This document shows, piece after piece, positions 9,651 through 17,871 of a stretch of 64,000 nt of DNA. A program made the translations under genes and the position numbers. The notes beneath the pieces are model-generated. The model did not search any database. It was not told the origin of the DNA and saw only the letters and a program-made list of their open reading frames with translations. The stretch is taken from positions 124,001-188,000 of the forward strand of contig NZ_JACDXX010000002.1 in assembly GCF_020539525.1 (NCBI RefSeq). Direction: 5' to 3'. This stretch comes from Pseudogemmobacter faecipullorum (GTDB taxonomy: Bacteria; Pseudomonadota; Alphaproteobacteria; Rhodobacterales; Rhodobacteraceae). The first letter of the stretch is position 1. Every line of letters begins with the position of its first letter.

Positions 9651-11048
9651 ATGGCAAAGTCAGACTGGAAAGCCGAAGCCAAGGATCTGAAGAAAAAGAT
9701 CCGCAAGCTGAAGGATCAGGTGACCGAAGCGCTCGGCCCGGTCAGCGAGGCGGTCAGTGATGCCGTGACTCAGGGGGTCAGCGGTGTCCGTGAGGCGGTA
9801 AAAAAGGCGGCTTCGGCAAAGCAGGTCTCGCCGCTGGCTCCGGCTCAGTTCCCCGATCTTCCAAAGATTGCCGGTGTCGAATTCGCCGCGGTCGAGGCGG
9901 GGATCAAATATCAGAACCGCAAGGATGTGATGCTGGTTCGCCTCGCGCCGGGCACGGCTGTGGCCGGGGCTTTCACCCGCTCTTCGACCCGTTCGGGCTG
10001 CGTGCGTGACTGCGAGAGCAAGCTTGCCATGAAGGTTCCGGTCGATGCCGGGGCGGCGATCATTGTGAACTCGGGCAATTCCAACGCCTTCACCGGCGCG
10101 GTTGGCGATAAGGCCGTGGCCGCTGTCACCGGCGGTGTGGCGAAAGCGCTGGGTCTGCCGGCAAGCCGGGTCTATTCCTCCTCGACCGGGGTGATCGGCG
10201 AGCCACTGCCGCATGAGAAAATCACCGCGGTGATCGATCAGCTGGCAGCTGGCCTCTCGGAAGAGGGCATCTCCTGGGCGGCTGAAGCCATCATGACCAC
10301 CGATACTTTCCCCAAAGGTGCTGCGGCGGTGATCGAGGGCGAGGGCGGTCAGGTCAGAATCTCGGGCATTGCCAAAGGCTCGGGGATGATCGCGCCGGAT
10401 ATGGCGACGATGCTGGTCTATATCTTCACCGATGCCAGGATCAGCCAGGCCAGCCTGCAGAAACTGGTCTCGCGCAATCTGAACGGCAGCTTCAATTCGA
10501 TCACCGTCGACAGCGATACCTCGACCTCGGATACGCTGCTGGTGGCGGCCACCGGCCTGTCTGAGGCGGCCGAGCTGAAAGGCGCGGCGCTGAAGGCTTT
10601 TGAGACCGCTCTTGCCGAAGTCATGCAGAACCTGGCTCTGCAGGTGGTGCGCGATGGTGAAGGCGCGACCAAGCTGATCGAAGTGCGGGTCTCGGGCGCG
10701 GCTTCCGATGAGGATGCAGCAAAGGTTGCCTTTGCCATCGCCAATTCGCCCCTGGTGAAAACCGCCGTGGCGGGCGAGGACCCGAACTGGGGCCGTATCG
10801 TTATGGCGGTGGGCAAATCCGGTGCTGCGGCCGAGCGCGATAAGCTCAATATCCGCTTTGGCGATATCCTCGTGGCCGAGAAGGGCTGGAAGAGCCCGGG
10901 TTATACCGAAGAGGATGGCGCGGCCTATATGAAGGGCCAGGAGCTGGTGATTGATGTCTCGCTGGGCATGGGCCGTGCAAAGCGCACGGTCTGGACCTGT
11001 GACCTGACCAATCGCTATATCGAGATCAACGCCGATTACCGCTCATAA
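9651..11048 (+). CDS. argJ: Bifunctional ornithine acetyltransferase / N-acetylglutamate synthase ArgJ
   Basis: ArgJ moves the acetyl group from N-acetylornithine to glutamate in the cyclic arginine pathway; the bifunctional form can also use acetyl-CoA. The family autocleavage site is present (GMIAPDMATMLVY, nucleophilic Thr in ATML), as are TTDTFPKGA and GEDPNWGRI. The odd feature is the first ~58 residues, a lysine-rich helical segment (SDWKAEAKDLKKKIRKLKDQ, then VSEAVSDAVTQGVSGVREAV) before the usual start region SPLAPAQFPDLPKI. Typical ArgJ is about 400-410 residues; this is 465. The extension is in frame, ATG 9651 has ACAGGA just ahead, and no better internal start is seen. Confidence 0.96.
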   Translation: MAKSDWKAEAKDLKKKIRKLKDQVTEALGPVSEAVSDAVTQGVSGVREAVKKAASAKQVSPLAPAQFPDLPKIAGVEFAAVEAGIKYQNRKDVMLVRLAPGTAVAGAFTRSSTRSGCVRDCESKLAMKVPVDAGAAIIVNSGNSNAFTGAVGDKAVAAVTGGVAKALGLPASRVYSSSTGVIGEPLPHEKITAVIDQLAAGLSEEGISWAAEAIMTTDTFPKGAAAVIEGEGGQVRISGIAKGSGMIAPDMATMLVYIFTDARISQASLQKLVSRNLNGSFNSITVDSDTSTSDTLLVAATGLSEAAELKGAALKAFETALAEVMQNLALQVVRDGEGATKLIEVRVSGAASDEDAAKVAFAIANSPLVKTAVAGEDPNWGRIVMAVGKSGAAAERDKLNIRFGDILVAEKGWKSPGYTEEDGAAYMKGQELVIDVSLGMGRAKRTVWTCDLTNRYIEINADYRS

Positions 11049-11080
11049 AGTCAGGGCTCCGGCCCTGTCTTTCATCTGTC

Positions 11081-11118
11081 TGAAAATATCCCGGGGGTCC
11101 GGGGGCAGCGCCCCCGGC
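11081..11118. repeat. GC-rich palindromic intergenic element, copy 1
   Basis: AAATATCC is followed by a GC-rich palindrome (GGGGGCAGCGCCCCC core). A related element with ATATCC and GGGGGCCAGCGCCCCC lies at 54070-54117, also just after a gene end. A weaker hairpin CAGGGC-TCCG-GCCCTG (11052-11067) followed by TCTTTC lies between this element and the argJ stop and may end the argJ transcript. Confidence 0.55.
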
Positions 11119-11146
11119 CTTCGGCTTTTGTGAAAGCCCTTTGCCG

Positions 11147-11545
11147 ATGCGCACCCTGCTTGTCTCCGCTGTCGCCCTGATTGATGCCGATGGCCGTATC
11201 CTGCTGGCACAGCGCCCGGAGGGGAAATCTCTGGCGGGGCTCTGGGAATTCCCTGGTGGCAAGGTTGAGCCGGGCGAGACGCCGGAGGCCTGCCTGATCC
11301 GCGAGCTGAAGGAAGAGCTGGGCATCGACACCTGGAAAAGCTGCCTCGCGCCCTTGACCTTTGCCAGCCACAGCTATGAGGATTTTCACCTGCTGATGCC
11401 TTTGTTCGCCTGCCGCCGCTGGGAGGGGATCCCGAGCGGTCAGGAGGGGCAGAAGCTTGCCTGGGTGGCACCGGAAAAGCTGCGCGATTATCCGATGCCG
11501 CCCGCCGATCTGCCGCTGATCCCGATCCTGCGCGACTGGCTCTGA
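11147..11545 (+). CDS. mutT: MutT-type (deoxy)nucleoside triphosphate pyrophosphohydrolase
   Basis: Nudix hydrolase of 132 residues. The Nudix box GX5EX7REUXEEXGU is intact in GGKVEPGETPEACLIRELKEE, and the flanking sequence (LLAQRPEGKSLAGLWEFPGG and the C-terminal WVAPEKLRDYPMPPAD) is typical of MutT, which removes 8-oxo-dGTP from the nucleotide pool. ATG 11147 is preferred to the in-frame TTG at 11141; neither has a strong Shine-Dalgarno sequence. It follows argJ in the same direction, a neighbour relation seen in related genomes, but the palindromic element between them suggests partly separate transcription. Confidence 0.92.
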   Translation: MRTLLVSAVALIDADGRILLAQRPEGKSLAGLWEFPGGKVEPGETPEACLIRELKEELGIDTWKSCLAPLTFASHSYEDFHLLMPLFACRRWEGIPSGQEGQKLAWVAPEKLRDYPMPPADLPLIPILRDWL

Positions 11546-11665
11546 GCGGCAGCAGCGCCACAGGCGGAAATAATCGTATAAAAATGACAATCAATGCGCA
11601 GTAACATTTGAAATTGTGTCCAGACCCTGGCATCTTTTGGGAAAGAGAATCCGGGAGGGAACATA

Positions 11666-11815
11666 ATGTTGCGCACAATTTCTATCGGCAGCTGTATCTC
11701 GGTGCAGGGATTGCAGATTGCCCAGAACACGGATGGCACGGTGGTGATCCGGGTTGATGACAAAACCTTCACCGGCCGCCCCGTGATGCCGAGCCAGGGC
11801 CACAGCGCCGCCTGA
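11666..11815 (+). CDS. Small protein of 49 residues, unknown function
   Basis: A short ORF that size cut-offs would miss. It starts at ATG 11666 behind a strong GGGAGGGA (11653-11660) and encodes MLRTISIGSCISVQG ... VVIRVDDKTFTGRPV ... ending GHSAA. The protein has no signal peptide or membrane segment and looks like a single small beta unit with one cysteine. It ends 36 bases before a strong intrinsic terminator. The 120 bases upstream are AT-richer than the surroundings and contain a possible promoter (TTGAAA at 11608, CATCTT at 11631, 17-base spacer). Ribosome site, terminator and codon use all support translation. I do not know a function. Confidence 0.7.
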   Translation: MLRTISIGSCISVQGLQIAQNTDGTVVIRVDDKTFTGRPVMPSQGHSAA

Positions 11816-11850
11816 GCCCGGGGCCAAAAACCGATGACATGCAATGAATG

Positions 11851-11883
11851 GGCCGGGGCGCGTATCCCCGGCCTTTCTTTTTA
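11851..11883 (+). terminator. Intrinsic terminator after the 49-residue ORF
   Basis: Stem GGCCGGGG / CCCCGGCC (11851-11858 and 11866-11873) with a 7-base loop is followed by TTTCTTTTTAT. It supports an independent plus-strand transcript here. Confidence 0.85.
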
Positions 11884-11931
11884 TCTGGCCCGATCCCTAG
11901 CGTGGGGGAGCAGAGCGGCAGCGATGCAATA

Positions 11932-11962
11932 GAAAAAGGCCGGAGATTGCTCTCCGGCCTTT
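11932..11962 (-). terminator. Intrinsic terminator of the rimP-nusA-infB operon
   Basis: On the minus strand, GGCCGGAGA / TCTCCGGCC (11938-11946 and 11951-11959) with a 4-base loop is followed by TTTTTCTATT. It is 25 bases past the infB stop. Confidence 0.85.
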
Positions 11963-11986
11963 ATCGGTCTGTTGGGGTCAGGCAGC

Positions 11987-14581
11987 TCAGTCGAGCGTGC
12001 GCTGGATCTCTTCACGCTCGAAGATCTCGATCACGTCGTTCTGACGGATATCTTCGTAACGCTCGAAGGCCATGCCACATTCCTGGCCAGAGATGACCTC
12101 TTTGACCTCGTCTTTGTAGCGCTTCAGCGTCTTCAGCGTGCCCTCGTGGATCACCACGTTGTCGCGCAGCAGGCGCACGCCAGCCGAACGACGGGCCACA
12201 CCCTCGGTGACAAGGCAGCCTGCGATATTGCCGACGCCGGTGATGCGGAAGACCTCGAGGACCTTGGCATAACCGATGAAATGCTCGCGCACTTCTGCTT
12301 TCAAGAGGCCCGAAGCGGCCTTCTTAATATCGTCAAGCAGATCGTAGATGATCGAGTAATAGCGGATCTCGACACCCTTCTGCGAGGAATTCGCCCGCGC
12401 GGTCGCATTGGCCCGCACGTTGAACGCCAGGATCGGGGCTTTCGAGGCATCGGCCAGACCCACATCGGAATCGGTGATTGCACCAACGCCGTAATGCAGG
12501 ATCCGCACGCGGACCTCATCATTGCCGATCTTCTCAAGCGCCTGAACGATGGCTTCTGCCGAACCCTGCACGTCAGCTTTGACGATGACCGGCAGTTCCG
12601 TGACCGATTTATCGGCCTTGGCCTTGGCCATCAGCTGTTCCAGCGTGGTCGCGGCACCTGCCGCAGCGCGCTTATCCTTGCTCGCTTTTTCGCGATAGGT
12701 CGCGATTTCGCGGGCCTGGGCTTCCGAGCTGACCACGTCAAGCACGTCACCGGCCGAAGGCGTTCCGTCAAGGCCGAGCACCTCAACCGGCACCGAAGGT
12801 CCGGCCTCGGTTACGGTCTCGCCCTTGTCATTCACCAGCGCACGAACTTTACCCCATTTCTCGCCGACGACGAAGATATCGCCTTTGCGCAGGGTTCCGT
12901 TCTGGACTAGCACGGTCGCAACCGGGCCGCGGCCAACGTCAAGCTTGGCCTCGATCACTGCGGCACGGGCCGCACGATTCGGGTTCGCCGTCAGCTCGAG
13001 AACCTCAGCCTGGATGCTGATTGCCTCCAGCAGCTCGTCGATGCCCTGGCCGGTATGGGCCGAGACCTCAACATCCTGCACATCGCCCGACATCGCCTCG
13101 ACGACGATTTCGTGCTGCAGCAGATCGGTGCGGACCTTGGTCGGATTGGCCGAGGGTTTGTCGATCTTGTTGATCGCCACGATGATCGGCACGCCGGCTG
13201 CTTTCGCATGGCTGATCGCTTCGACGGTCTGCGGCATCACCGCATCATCGGCAGCCACAACCAGCACGACGATATCCGTCACCTGAGCCCCACGCGAGCG
13301 CATCGAGGTGAAGGCAGCGTGGCCGGGGGTGTCGAGGAACGAGATCAGCTGACCATTCGGCGCTTTGACCTGATAGGCCCCGATATGCTGGGTGATGCCA
13401 CCGGCTTCGCCCGTTGCCACCTGGGCCTTGCGGATGCGGTCAAGCAGCGAGGTTTTGCCGTGGTCAACGTGACCCATGATCGTCACCACCGGCGGCCGGG
13501 TGATCAGATCTTCAGCCTTGTCCTCGACGCTGTCGATGACCTGCTCAACATCTGCATCCGAAACGCGGACGGCTTTATGGCCGAATTCGCCGATCACCAG
13601 CTCTGCCGTATCGGCATCGATCGTCTGGTTCATGGTGACCATCATGCCCATTTTCATGAGCGATTTCACCACGTCAGCCGCACGTTCTGCCATACGGTTT
13701 GCCAGTTCCGAAACCACGATGGTCTCGGGCAGCTGCACATCGCGCACCTGCTTTTCCGACTTCTGGCCGAAGCCCATTGCCTTCTGGCGGGCTTTTTCCT
13801 GCTTACGCTTCATAGCGGCCAGCGAGCGCTGACGGCCACCTTCTTCACTGGTGGCAGCCGAAAGGGTCAGCTTGCCCGAGCGGCGACCTTCGTCGCCACG
13901 GCGGGCTGCACCCCGGTCGGTCTCACGGTTTTCACGCTCGCGATCAGTTTTGCGCGGGGTCGCAGTGGCCGGACGGGCGGCACCGGCCTCTTCCGTGCCG
14001 GGGCGCGGACGGCTCTGGCCTGCACCACGATCAGCGGGGACAGCCGGATCTGCCTCTTTGGCAGCCGGAGCCGCCGAAGCGGGCTGGCGACGCTGCGTGC
14101 CAAGAATATCAGCCTTACGGGCCGCGGCCCGGTTTTTGGCTTCTTCCTCGGCTTCACGCTTGAGGCGCTCTTCCTCTTCGGCCTTGGCACGCAGAGCGGC
14201 GACGCGCTGGCGGTCCTCACGCTCTTTGGCCTCGATTTCCTCGCGGCGACGCTGGCGCTCTTCCTCGCGCTCTTTCTCTTCTGCGGCGCGCTTCGCTGCA
14301 TCTTCCTGCTCGCGGGCTTTCGCCGCGCGCAATGCATCGAGGCGGCGCTGCATCTCAGCGTCGGTGATCCCGGCGGGGCGCTTGGAGGGGTCGCCCAGAT
14401 GGGACGAACCTGATCCGCTGCCGCCTGCACCCGGTTTGGCCGGGTTGGGCACCACAACGCGCTTGCGCTTGGTCTCAACAACCACCGCATGGGTCCGTCC
14501 GTGCGAGAAGCTCTGCTTCACCGAACCGGAACGGGGGCCAGCACCAAGCCCGAGGGGTTTTTTGCCGTCAGTATCGCTCAT
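11987..14581 (-). CDS. infB: Translation initiation factor IF-2
   Basis: GTPase that brings initiator tRNA to the 30S subunit and promotes subunit joining. The 864-residue protein has a long charged, low-complexity N-terminal region (Arg/Glu/Ala-rich, about 75-280), an IF2-N helical domain ([20 protein letters not shown]) and a G domain with [12 protein letters not shown] (near 370), DTPGHAAF and NKIDK. The C-terminal domains bind fMet-tRNA ([22 protein letters not shown]). The start ATG follows GTAGGA and lies 5 bases after the ylxR stop. It is the last gene of the rimP-nusA-ylxR-infB operon. Confidence 0.98.
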   Translation of the reverse strand: MSDTDGKKPLGLGAGPRSGSVKQSFSHGRTHAVVVETKRKRVVVPNPAKPGAGGSGSGSSHLGDPSKRPAGITDAEMQRRLDALRAAKAREQEDAAKRAAEEKEREEERQRRREEIEAKEREDRQRVAALRAKAEEEERLKREAEEEAKNRAAARKADILGTQRRQPASAAPAAKEADPAVPADRGAGQSRPRPGTEEAGAARPATATPRKTDRERENRETDRGAARRGDEGRRSGKLTLSAATSEEGGRQRSLAAMKRKQEKARQKAMGFGQKSEKQVRDVQLPETIVVSELANRMAERAADVVKSLMKMGMMVTMNQTIDADTAELVIGEFGHKAVRVSDADVEQVIDSVEDKAEDLITRPPVVTIMGHVDHGKTSLLDRIRKAQVATGEAGGITQHIGAYQVKAPNGQLISFLDTPGHAAFTSMRSRGAQVTDIVVLVVAADDAVMPQTVEAISHAKAAGVPIIVAINKIDKPSANPTKVRTDLLQHEIVVEAMSGDVQDVEVSAHTGQGIDELLEAISIQAEVLELTANPNRAARAAVIEAKLDVGRGPVATVLVQNGTLRKGDIFVVGEKWGKVRALVNDKGETVTEAGPSVPVEVLGLDGTPSAGDVLDVVSSEAQAREIATYREKASKDKRAAAGAATTLEQLMAKAKADKSVTELPVIVKADVQGSAEAIVQALEKIGNDEVRVRILHYGVGAITDSDVGLADASKAPILAFNVRANATARANSSQKGVEIRYYSIIYDLLDDIKKAASGLLKAEVREHFIGYAKVLEVFRITGVGNIAGCLVTEGVARRSAGVRLLRDNVVIHEGTLKTLKRYKDEVKEVISGQECGMAFERYEDIRQNDVIEIFEREEIQRTLD

Positions 14582-14586
14582 CCGTC

Positions 14587-15237
14587 CTACATATCCTTCC
14601 CGGCGGTTTCCCCGCCGAACTGCCTGTCGGTTTCGCGGGCCCCCTGGCCCTGGCGCATTCCGGCAAGCCTTGCCGCTTCCTCTGCAACGCGGGTCGTGAG
14701 TCCACCAGCGGCAAGCGCCGCGTGTATGGCACGTTCACGACCGAATGCCAAACCCAATTCCCCCGCTGTCAGCCAGGAAATCAGGCGGTTTTCGCCCGCA
14801 GGAGGTCTGAGCTTGGCTTTGCCGCGCTCGGAACCATCTTCAGCCTGGATCAGCAGCTTGGCGCGTCCTGATACAAGCCATTCCTTCACCTTCTCATAGC
14901 CGGTAACGGCATCGCCGGCCTTGCGGGCGAGGGCGATCAGATCGATCACCCGGCGCGCGAGAAGCTCCGCTACCAGATCGGCCAGCCCGTCAGGGGCTTT
15001 GACCGCCTGTCTGGCTGCACGGGAAAACAGCCCCTTCTGTGCAGCCTTTTCGATCAGCGCCCGGTCTGCGCTGACCCAGATCCCCCGGCCCGGCAGCCGC
15101 TCGAGTATATCGGGCACTACCTCACCAGAGGGACCAATAACAAAACGGACGAGGCCGCCTTTCGGCCCCGTCTCGCCGGAAACGATACATTTCCGTTCCG
15201 GCTCGTCCTGCAATTTAACCCGGCCGCCGCGCGTCAT
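14587..15237 (-). CDS. YlxR-family RNA-binding protein with L7Ae-like domain
   Basis: This 216-residue protein has an N-terminal YlxR/DUF448 domain ([34 protein letters not shown]) fused to a C-terminal L7Ae-like fold ([35 protein letters not shown]). Both domains bind RNA in other bacteria; the YlxR protein RnpM of Bacillus has been linked to RNase P. The gene lies between nusA and infB, its classical place, with 24 bases after nusA and 5 before infB. It is likely involved in RNA handling or translation, with no precise function proven in this group. Confidence 0.9.
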   Translation of the reverse strand: MTRGGRVKLQDEPERKCIVSGETGPKGGLVRFVIGPSGEVVPDILERLPGRGIWVSADRALIEKAAQKGLFSRAARQAVKAPDGLADLVAELLARRVIDLIALARKAGDAVTGYEKVKEWLVSGRAKLLIQAEDGSERGKAKLRPPAGENRLISWLTAGELGLAFGRERAIHAALAAGGLTTRVAEEAARLAGMRQGQGARETDRQFGGETAGKDM

Positions 15238-15261
15238 CGCGGAATCTCCCGAGGCCTGAGA

Positions 15262-16896
15262 TCAGGCCCCGGCCTCCTCGGTGTCTGCGGCGTCCTCGCC
15301 ATCCTCATCCCCGGCCTCTTCTTCTGCCGCGGCCATCTCCGTCGGGTCCACCCAGCCCAGCATGACACGTGCGGTCATCACCATGGTCTGGGCTTCTTCG
15401 AGGGTCATTTCGAACTTCTCGAGGATGCCTTCGTCTTTCTTGCGCTGGCCATTTTCGGTGGTCCAGCCGCCCGCCAGCTCCCAGTCGGCGCAGGTGGCGA
15501 AATCTTCCAGCGTTTTCACGCCATCTTTGCCAAGGGCCTCCAACATCTGGGGGGTGAGGCCCTCAAATTCAATAAGGCTTTCCTCAACACCCATAGCGCG
15601 GGCCGCTTCCAGGGCTTTTCTGGCCTGTTCTTCGAGGTAATCGCGGGCCCGGGCCTGCAGCTCGCCTGCGGTGGCCTCATCAAAACCATCGATCGACAGC
15701 AGCTCGTCGAGATCGACATAGGCGACTTCTTCGAGATTGGTGAAGCCTTCGGCCACCAGCAGCTGCGCCATCATCTCGTCAACGTCGAGCGTTTCCATGA
15801 ACAGCGCGGTGCGGGCGGCAAACTCGGCCTGGCGACGGCTCGATTCCTCGGCCTCGGTCAGGATGTCGATGTCGAGCGCCGTCAGCTGCGAGGCCAGACG
15901 CACGTTCTGGCCACGGCGGCCAATCGCCAGCGACAGCTGTTCATCGGGGACCACGACCTCGATCTTGCCGGCATCCTCATCGAACACGACTTTGGAGACC
16001 TGGGCCGGCTGCAGCGCGTTCACGAGGAAAGTCGCCGGGTCCTGGTTCCACGGAATGATGTCGATCTTCTCGCCCTGCAGCTCGTTGACCACCGCCTGAA
16101 CGCGCGAGCCGCGCATACCGACGCAGGCGCCGACCGGGTCGATCGAATTGTCATAGGAGATCACAGCGATCTTGGCGCGCGAGCCCGGATCACGGGCCAC
16201 GGCCTTGATCTCGATGATGCCGTCATAGATTTCCGGCACTTCCATCTTGAACAGCTCGGCCATGAACTGCGGATCGGTGCGCGACAGGAAGACCTGTGGA
16301 CCACGCACTTCGCGGCGCACGTCTTTGATGTAGCAGCGGATCCGGTCGCCGATGCGGTAGGCTTCACGGCCGATTTTTTCATTGCGGCGCAGGATGCCTT
16401 CGCCACGGCCGATGTCGACGATGACATTGCCATATTCTTCGCGCTTGACCGCGCCGTTGATGATCGTGCCCTTGCGATCCTTGAATTCGTCATACTGACG
16501 GTCACGCTCGGCTTCGCGCACCTTCTGCAAGATGACCTGCTTGGCGGATTGCGCGGCGATGCGGCCCAGATCAACCGGCGGCACCTCATCAACAATCTCA
16601 TCGCCGATCTGCGGATCAGAGAGATATTGCTTTGCCTGTTTGACGGTCAGCTGGGCGTGGTAATTCTCAACCGCCTCATCCTCGACCACGGTGCGGACGC
16701 GGGTGAAAGAGGCGCGACCGGTTTTGCGGTCGATCAGCACGCGGATGTCCATATCGGCGCCGTAGCGCGATTTGGCAGCACGGGCGAGGCTGTCTTCCAT
16801 CGCCTGGATCACCAGATCCGGGTCGATCATCTTCTCGCGGGCGACCGCCTCGGCGGTCTGGAGAAGTTCAAGCTGGTTGGCCGAAGTGATCGCCAT
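15262..16896 (-). CDS. nusA: Transcription termination/antitermination protein NusA
   Basis: NusA binds RNA polymerase and nascent RNA to control pausing, termination and antitermination. Domains in order are the N-terminal RNAP-binding domain (1-125), S1 domain (about 130-200), two KH domains ([34 protein letters not shown]) and C-terminal acidic repeats. The protein ends in an acidic tail ([20 protein letters not shown]), common in alphaproteobacteria. The ATG follows GGGAG with a 9-base gap. At 544 residues it is full length. rimP precedes it by 20 bases. Confidence 0.98.
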   Translation of the reverse strand: MAITSANQLELLQTAEAVAREKMIDPDLVIQAMEDSLARAAKSRYGADMDIRVLIDRKTGRASFTRVRTVVEDEAVENYHAQLTVKQAKQYLSDPQIGDEIVDEVPPVDLGRIAAQSAKQVILQKVREAERDRQYDEFKDRKGTIINGAVKREEYGNVIVDIGRGEGILRRNEKIGREAYRIGDRIRCYIKDVRREVRGPQVFLSRTDPQFMAELFKMEVPEIYDGIIEIKAVARDPGSRAKIAVISYDNSIDPVGACVGMRGSRVQAVVNELQGEKIDIIPWNQDPATFLVNALQPAQVSKVVFDEDAGKIEVVVPDEQLSLAIGRRGQNVRLASQLTALDIDILTEAEESSRRQAEFAARTALFMETLDVDEMMAQLLVAEGFTNLEEVAYVDLDELLSIDGFDEATAGELQARARDYLEEQARKALEAARAMGVEESLIEFEGLTPQMLEALGKDGVKTLEDFATCADWELAGGWTTENGQRKKDEGILEKFEMTLEEAQTMVMTARVMLGWVDPTEMAAAEEEAGDEDGEDAADTEEAGA

Positions 16897-16916
16897 GGGT
16901 TACTTTCTCCCGGTGC

Positions 16917-17546
16917 TTAATGTCTGGTCGAGGGGGTGTCGTCGCCGTCTGCGGCCTCATCCCCATCGGTTTCGTCAGTCTCTTCGATCTCGTCGAAACC
17001 ACCCTCTTCGGGCAGCTGCACTTTGCGCTGGCGCAGCATTTCGGCGATCAGCTCGTCGGTCAGGATCAGCTTGGCATCCGAGAGCCAGTCGAACTGCAGG
17101 CCGATAATGATGGTCTGGCCCGATTGTTCGATTTCGATCAGGATCTCGCCATCCTCGACGCCTTTCAGCTCGCCCTTAAAGCGGCGCTGGCCTTCGATCA
17201 GCTCGGAGGTCTCGATCCGGGCTTCCCAGCCCGCCCAGGTCTCAAAATCCTTCAGCCGGGTCAGCGGGCGGTCGATGCCGGGTGACGAGACCTCAAGGGT
17301 GTAGAGCTCTTCAATCGGATCCTCGACATCGAGCAGCGCCGAAAGCGCCACCGAGATTTTCGCGCAATCCTCGACGCCGATCCCGCCTTCGGGGCGGTCG
17401 GCCATGATCTGCAGGGTGCGCTGTACCTTGCCATGGCCACCGGCCAGGCGGATACGGACCAGCTCATAGCCCAGGTCTTCGATCACCGGAGCGGTCAGCT
17501 CGGCGAGGCGGCGGTCAATGGCAGTCTTTGCGATCAGATCGGTCAT
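16917..17546 (-). CDS. rimP: Ribosome maturation factor RimP
   Basis: RimP binds the 30S precursor and helps uS12 assemble. The protein has 209 residues, with an N-terminal domain carrying [12 protein letters not shown], a central [20 protein letters not shown] and [10 protein letters not shown], and an SH3-like C-terminal domain. An extra acidic tail ([19 protein letters not shown]) is typical of alphaproteobacteria. It is the first gene of the operon with nusA, ylxR and infB. The start ATG lies only 18 bases downstream of a terminator-like hairpin, which may regulate the whole operon. Confidence 0.96.
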   Translation of the reverse strand: MTDLIAKTAIDRRLAELTAPVIEDLGYELVRIRLAGGHGKVQRTLQIMADRPEGGIGVEDCAKISVALSALLDVEDPIEELYTLEVSSPGIDRPLTRLKDFETWAGWEARIETSELIEGQRRFKGELKGVEDGEILIEIEQSGQTIIIGLQFDWLSDAKLILTDELIAEMLRQRKVQLPEEGGFDEIEETDETDGDEAADGDDTPSTRH

Positions 17547-17560
17547 CCGGGTTCCAAAAC

Positions 17561-17586
17561 GAAAAAGCGGGCTCAGCGGCCCGCTT
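17561..17586 (-). promoter_or_regulatory. Terminator-like leader hairpin ahead of rimP
   Basis: On the rimP coding strand, stem AAGCGGGC / GCCCGCTT (17565-17572 and 17579-17586) with a 6-base loop is followed by TTTCGTTTT and then the rimP start 18 bases on. No minus-strand gene lies upstream whose end this could mark, so it probably acts as an attenuator of the rimP-nusA-infB mRNA or ends a short leader RNA. Confidence 0.6.
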
Positions 17587-17871
17587 GCTTTTCCGGTTAG
17601 CCTCGGGAGTGGACCCCGAAGCCGCTGTTGAGGATCATATAGGCTGATCCTCAGGGATTCGCAAGCACTGAAGCCCCTGCTCGCGGTTTCCCACCGCCGG
17701 ACCTGTGCCAGTGGTGGCTGGTCCGGGCAGGGGCAGCTCCCCCGGAGGGCTGCCGGGTCGATGACGGGAATGATGCGCTGCTGCCTGGAAAATGCGGTTG
17801 CGCCCGGGCTCTGCGGTTGCTCCCGCGGAAAGCGATTGCCATAGTGGCCCGAGTTTCGGAGGTCAGGTGAT
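17587..17871. other. Non-coding gap between rimP and tamA, with inverted repeats
   Basis: These 285 bases hold the divergent promoters of the rimP operon and tamA. I see a perfect 9-bp inverted repeat (TGAGGATCA / TGATCCTCA, 17629-17637 and 17645-17653). I also see a nested pair: an 8-bp outer stem (17673-17680 with 17727-17734) and a 7-bp inner stem (17697-17703 with 17720-17726). No tRNA fits on either strand. A 63-codon minus-strand ORF here (17651-17842) has no ribosome site and looks spurious. Confidence 0.5.

Noticed and set aside
17651-17842. 63-codon minus-strand ORF in the rimP-tamA gap
   Set aside because: No ribosome site, unusual composition, and it covers the inverted repeats; likely non-coding.
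17587-17871. tRNA gene ahead of rimP, as metY in E. coli
   Set aside because: No T-loop or acceptor stem fits on either strand.
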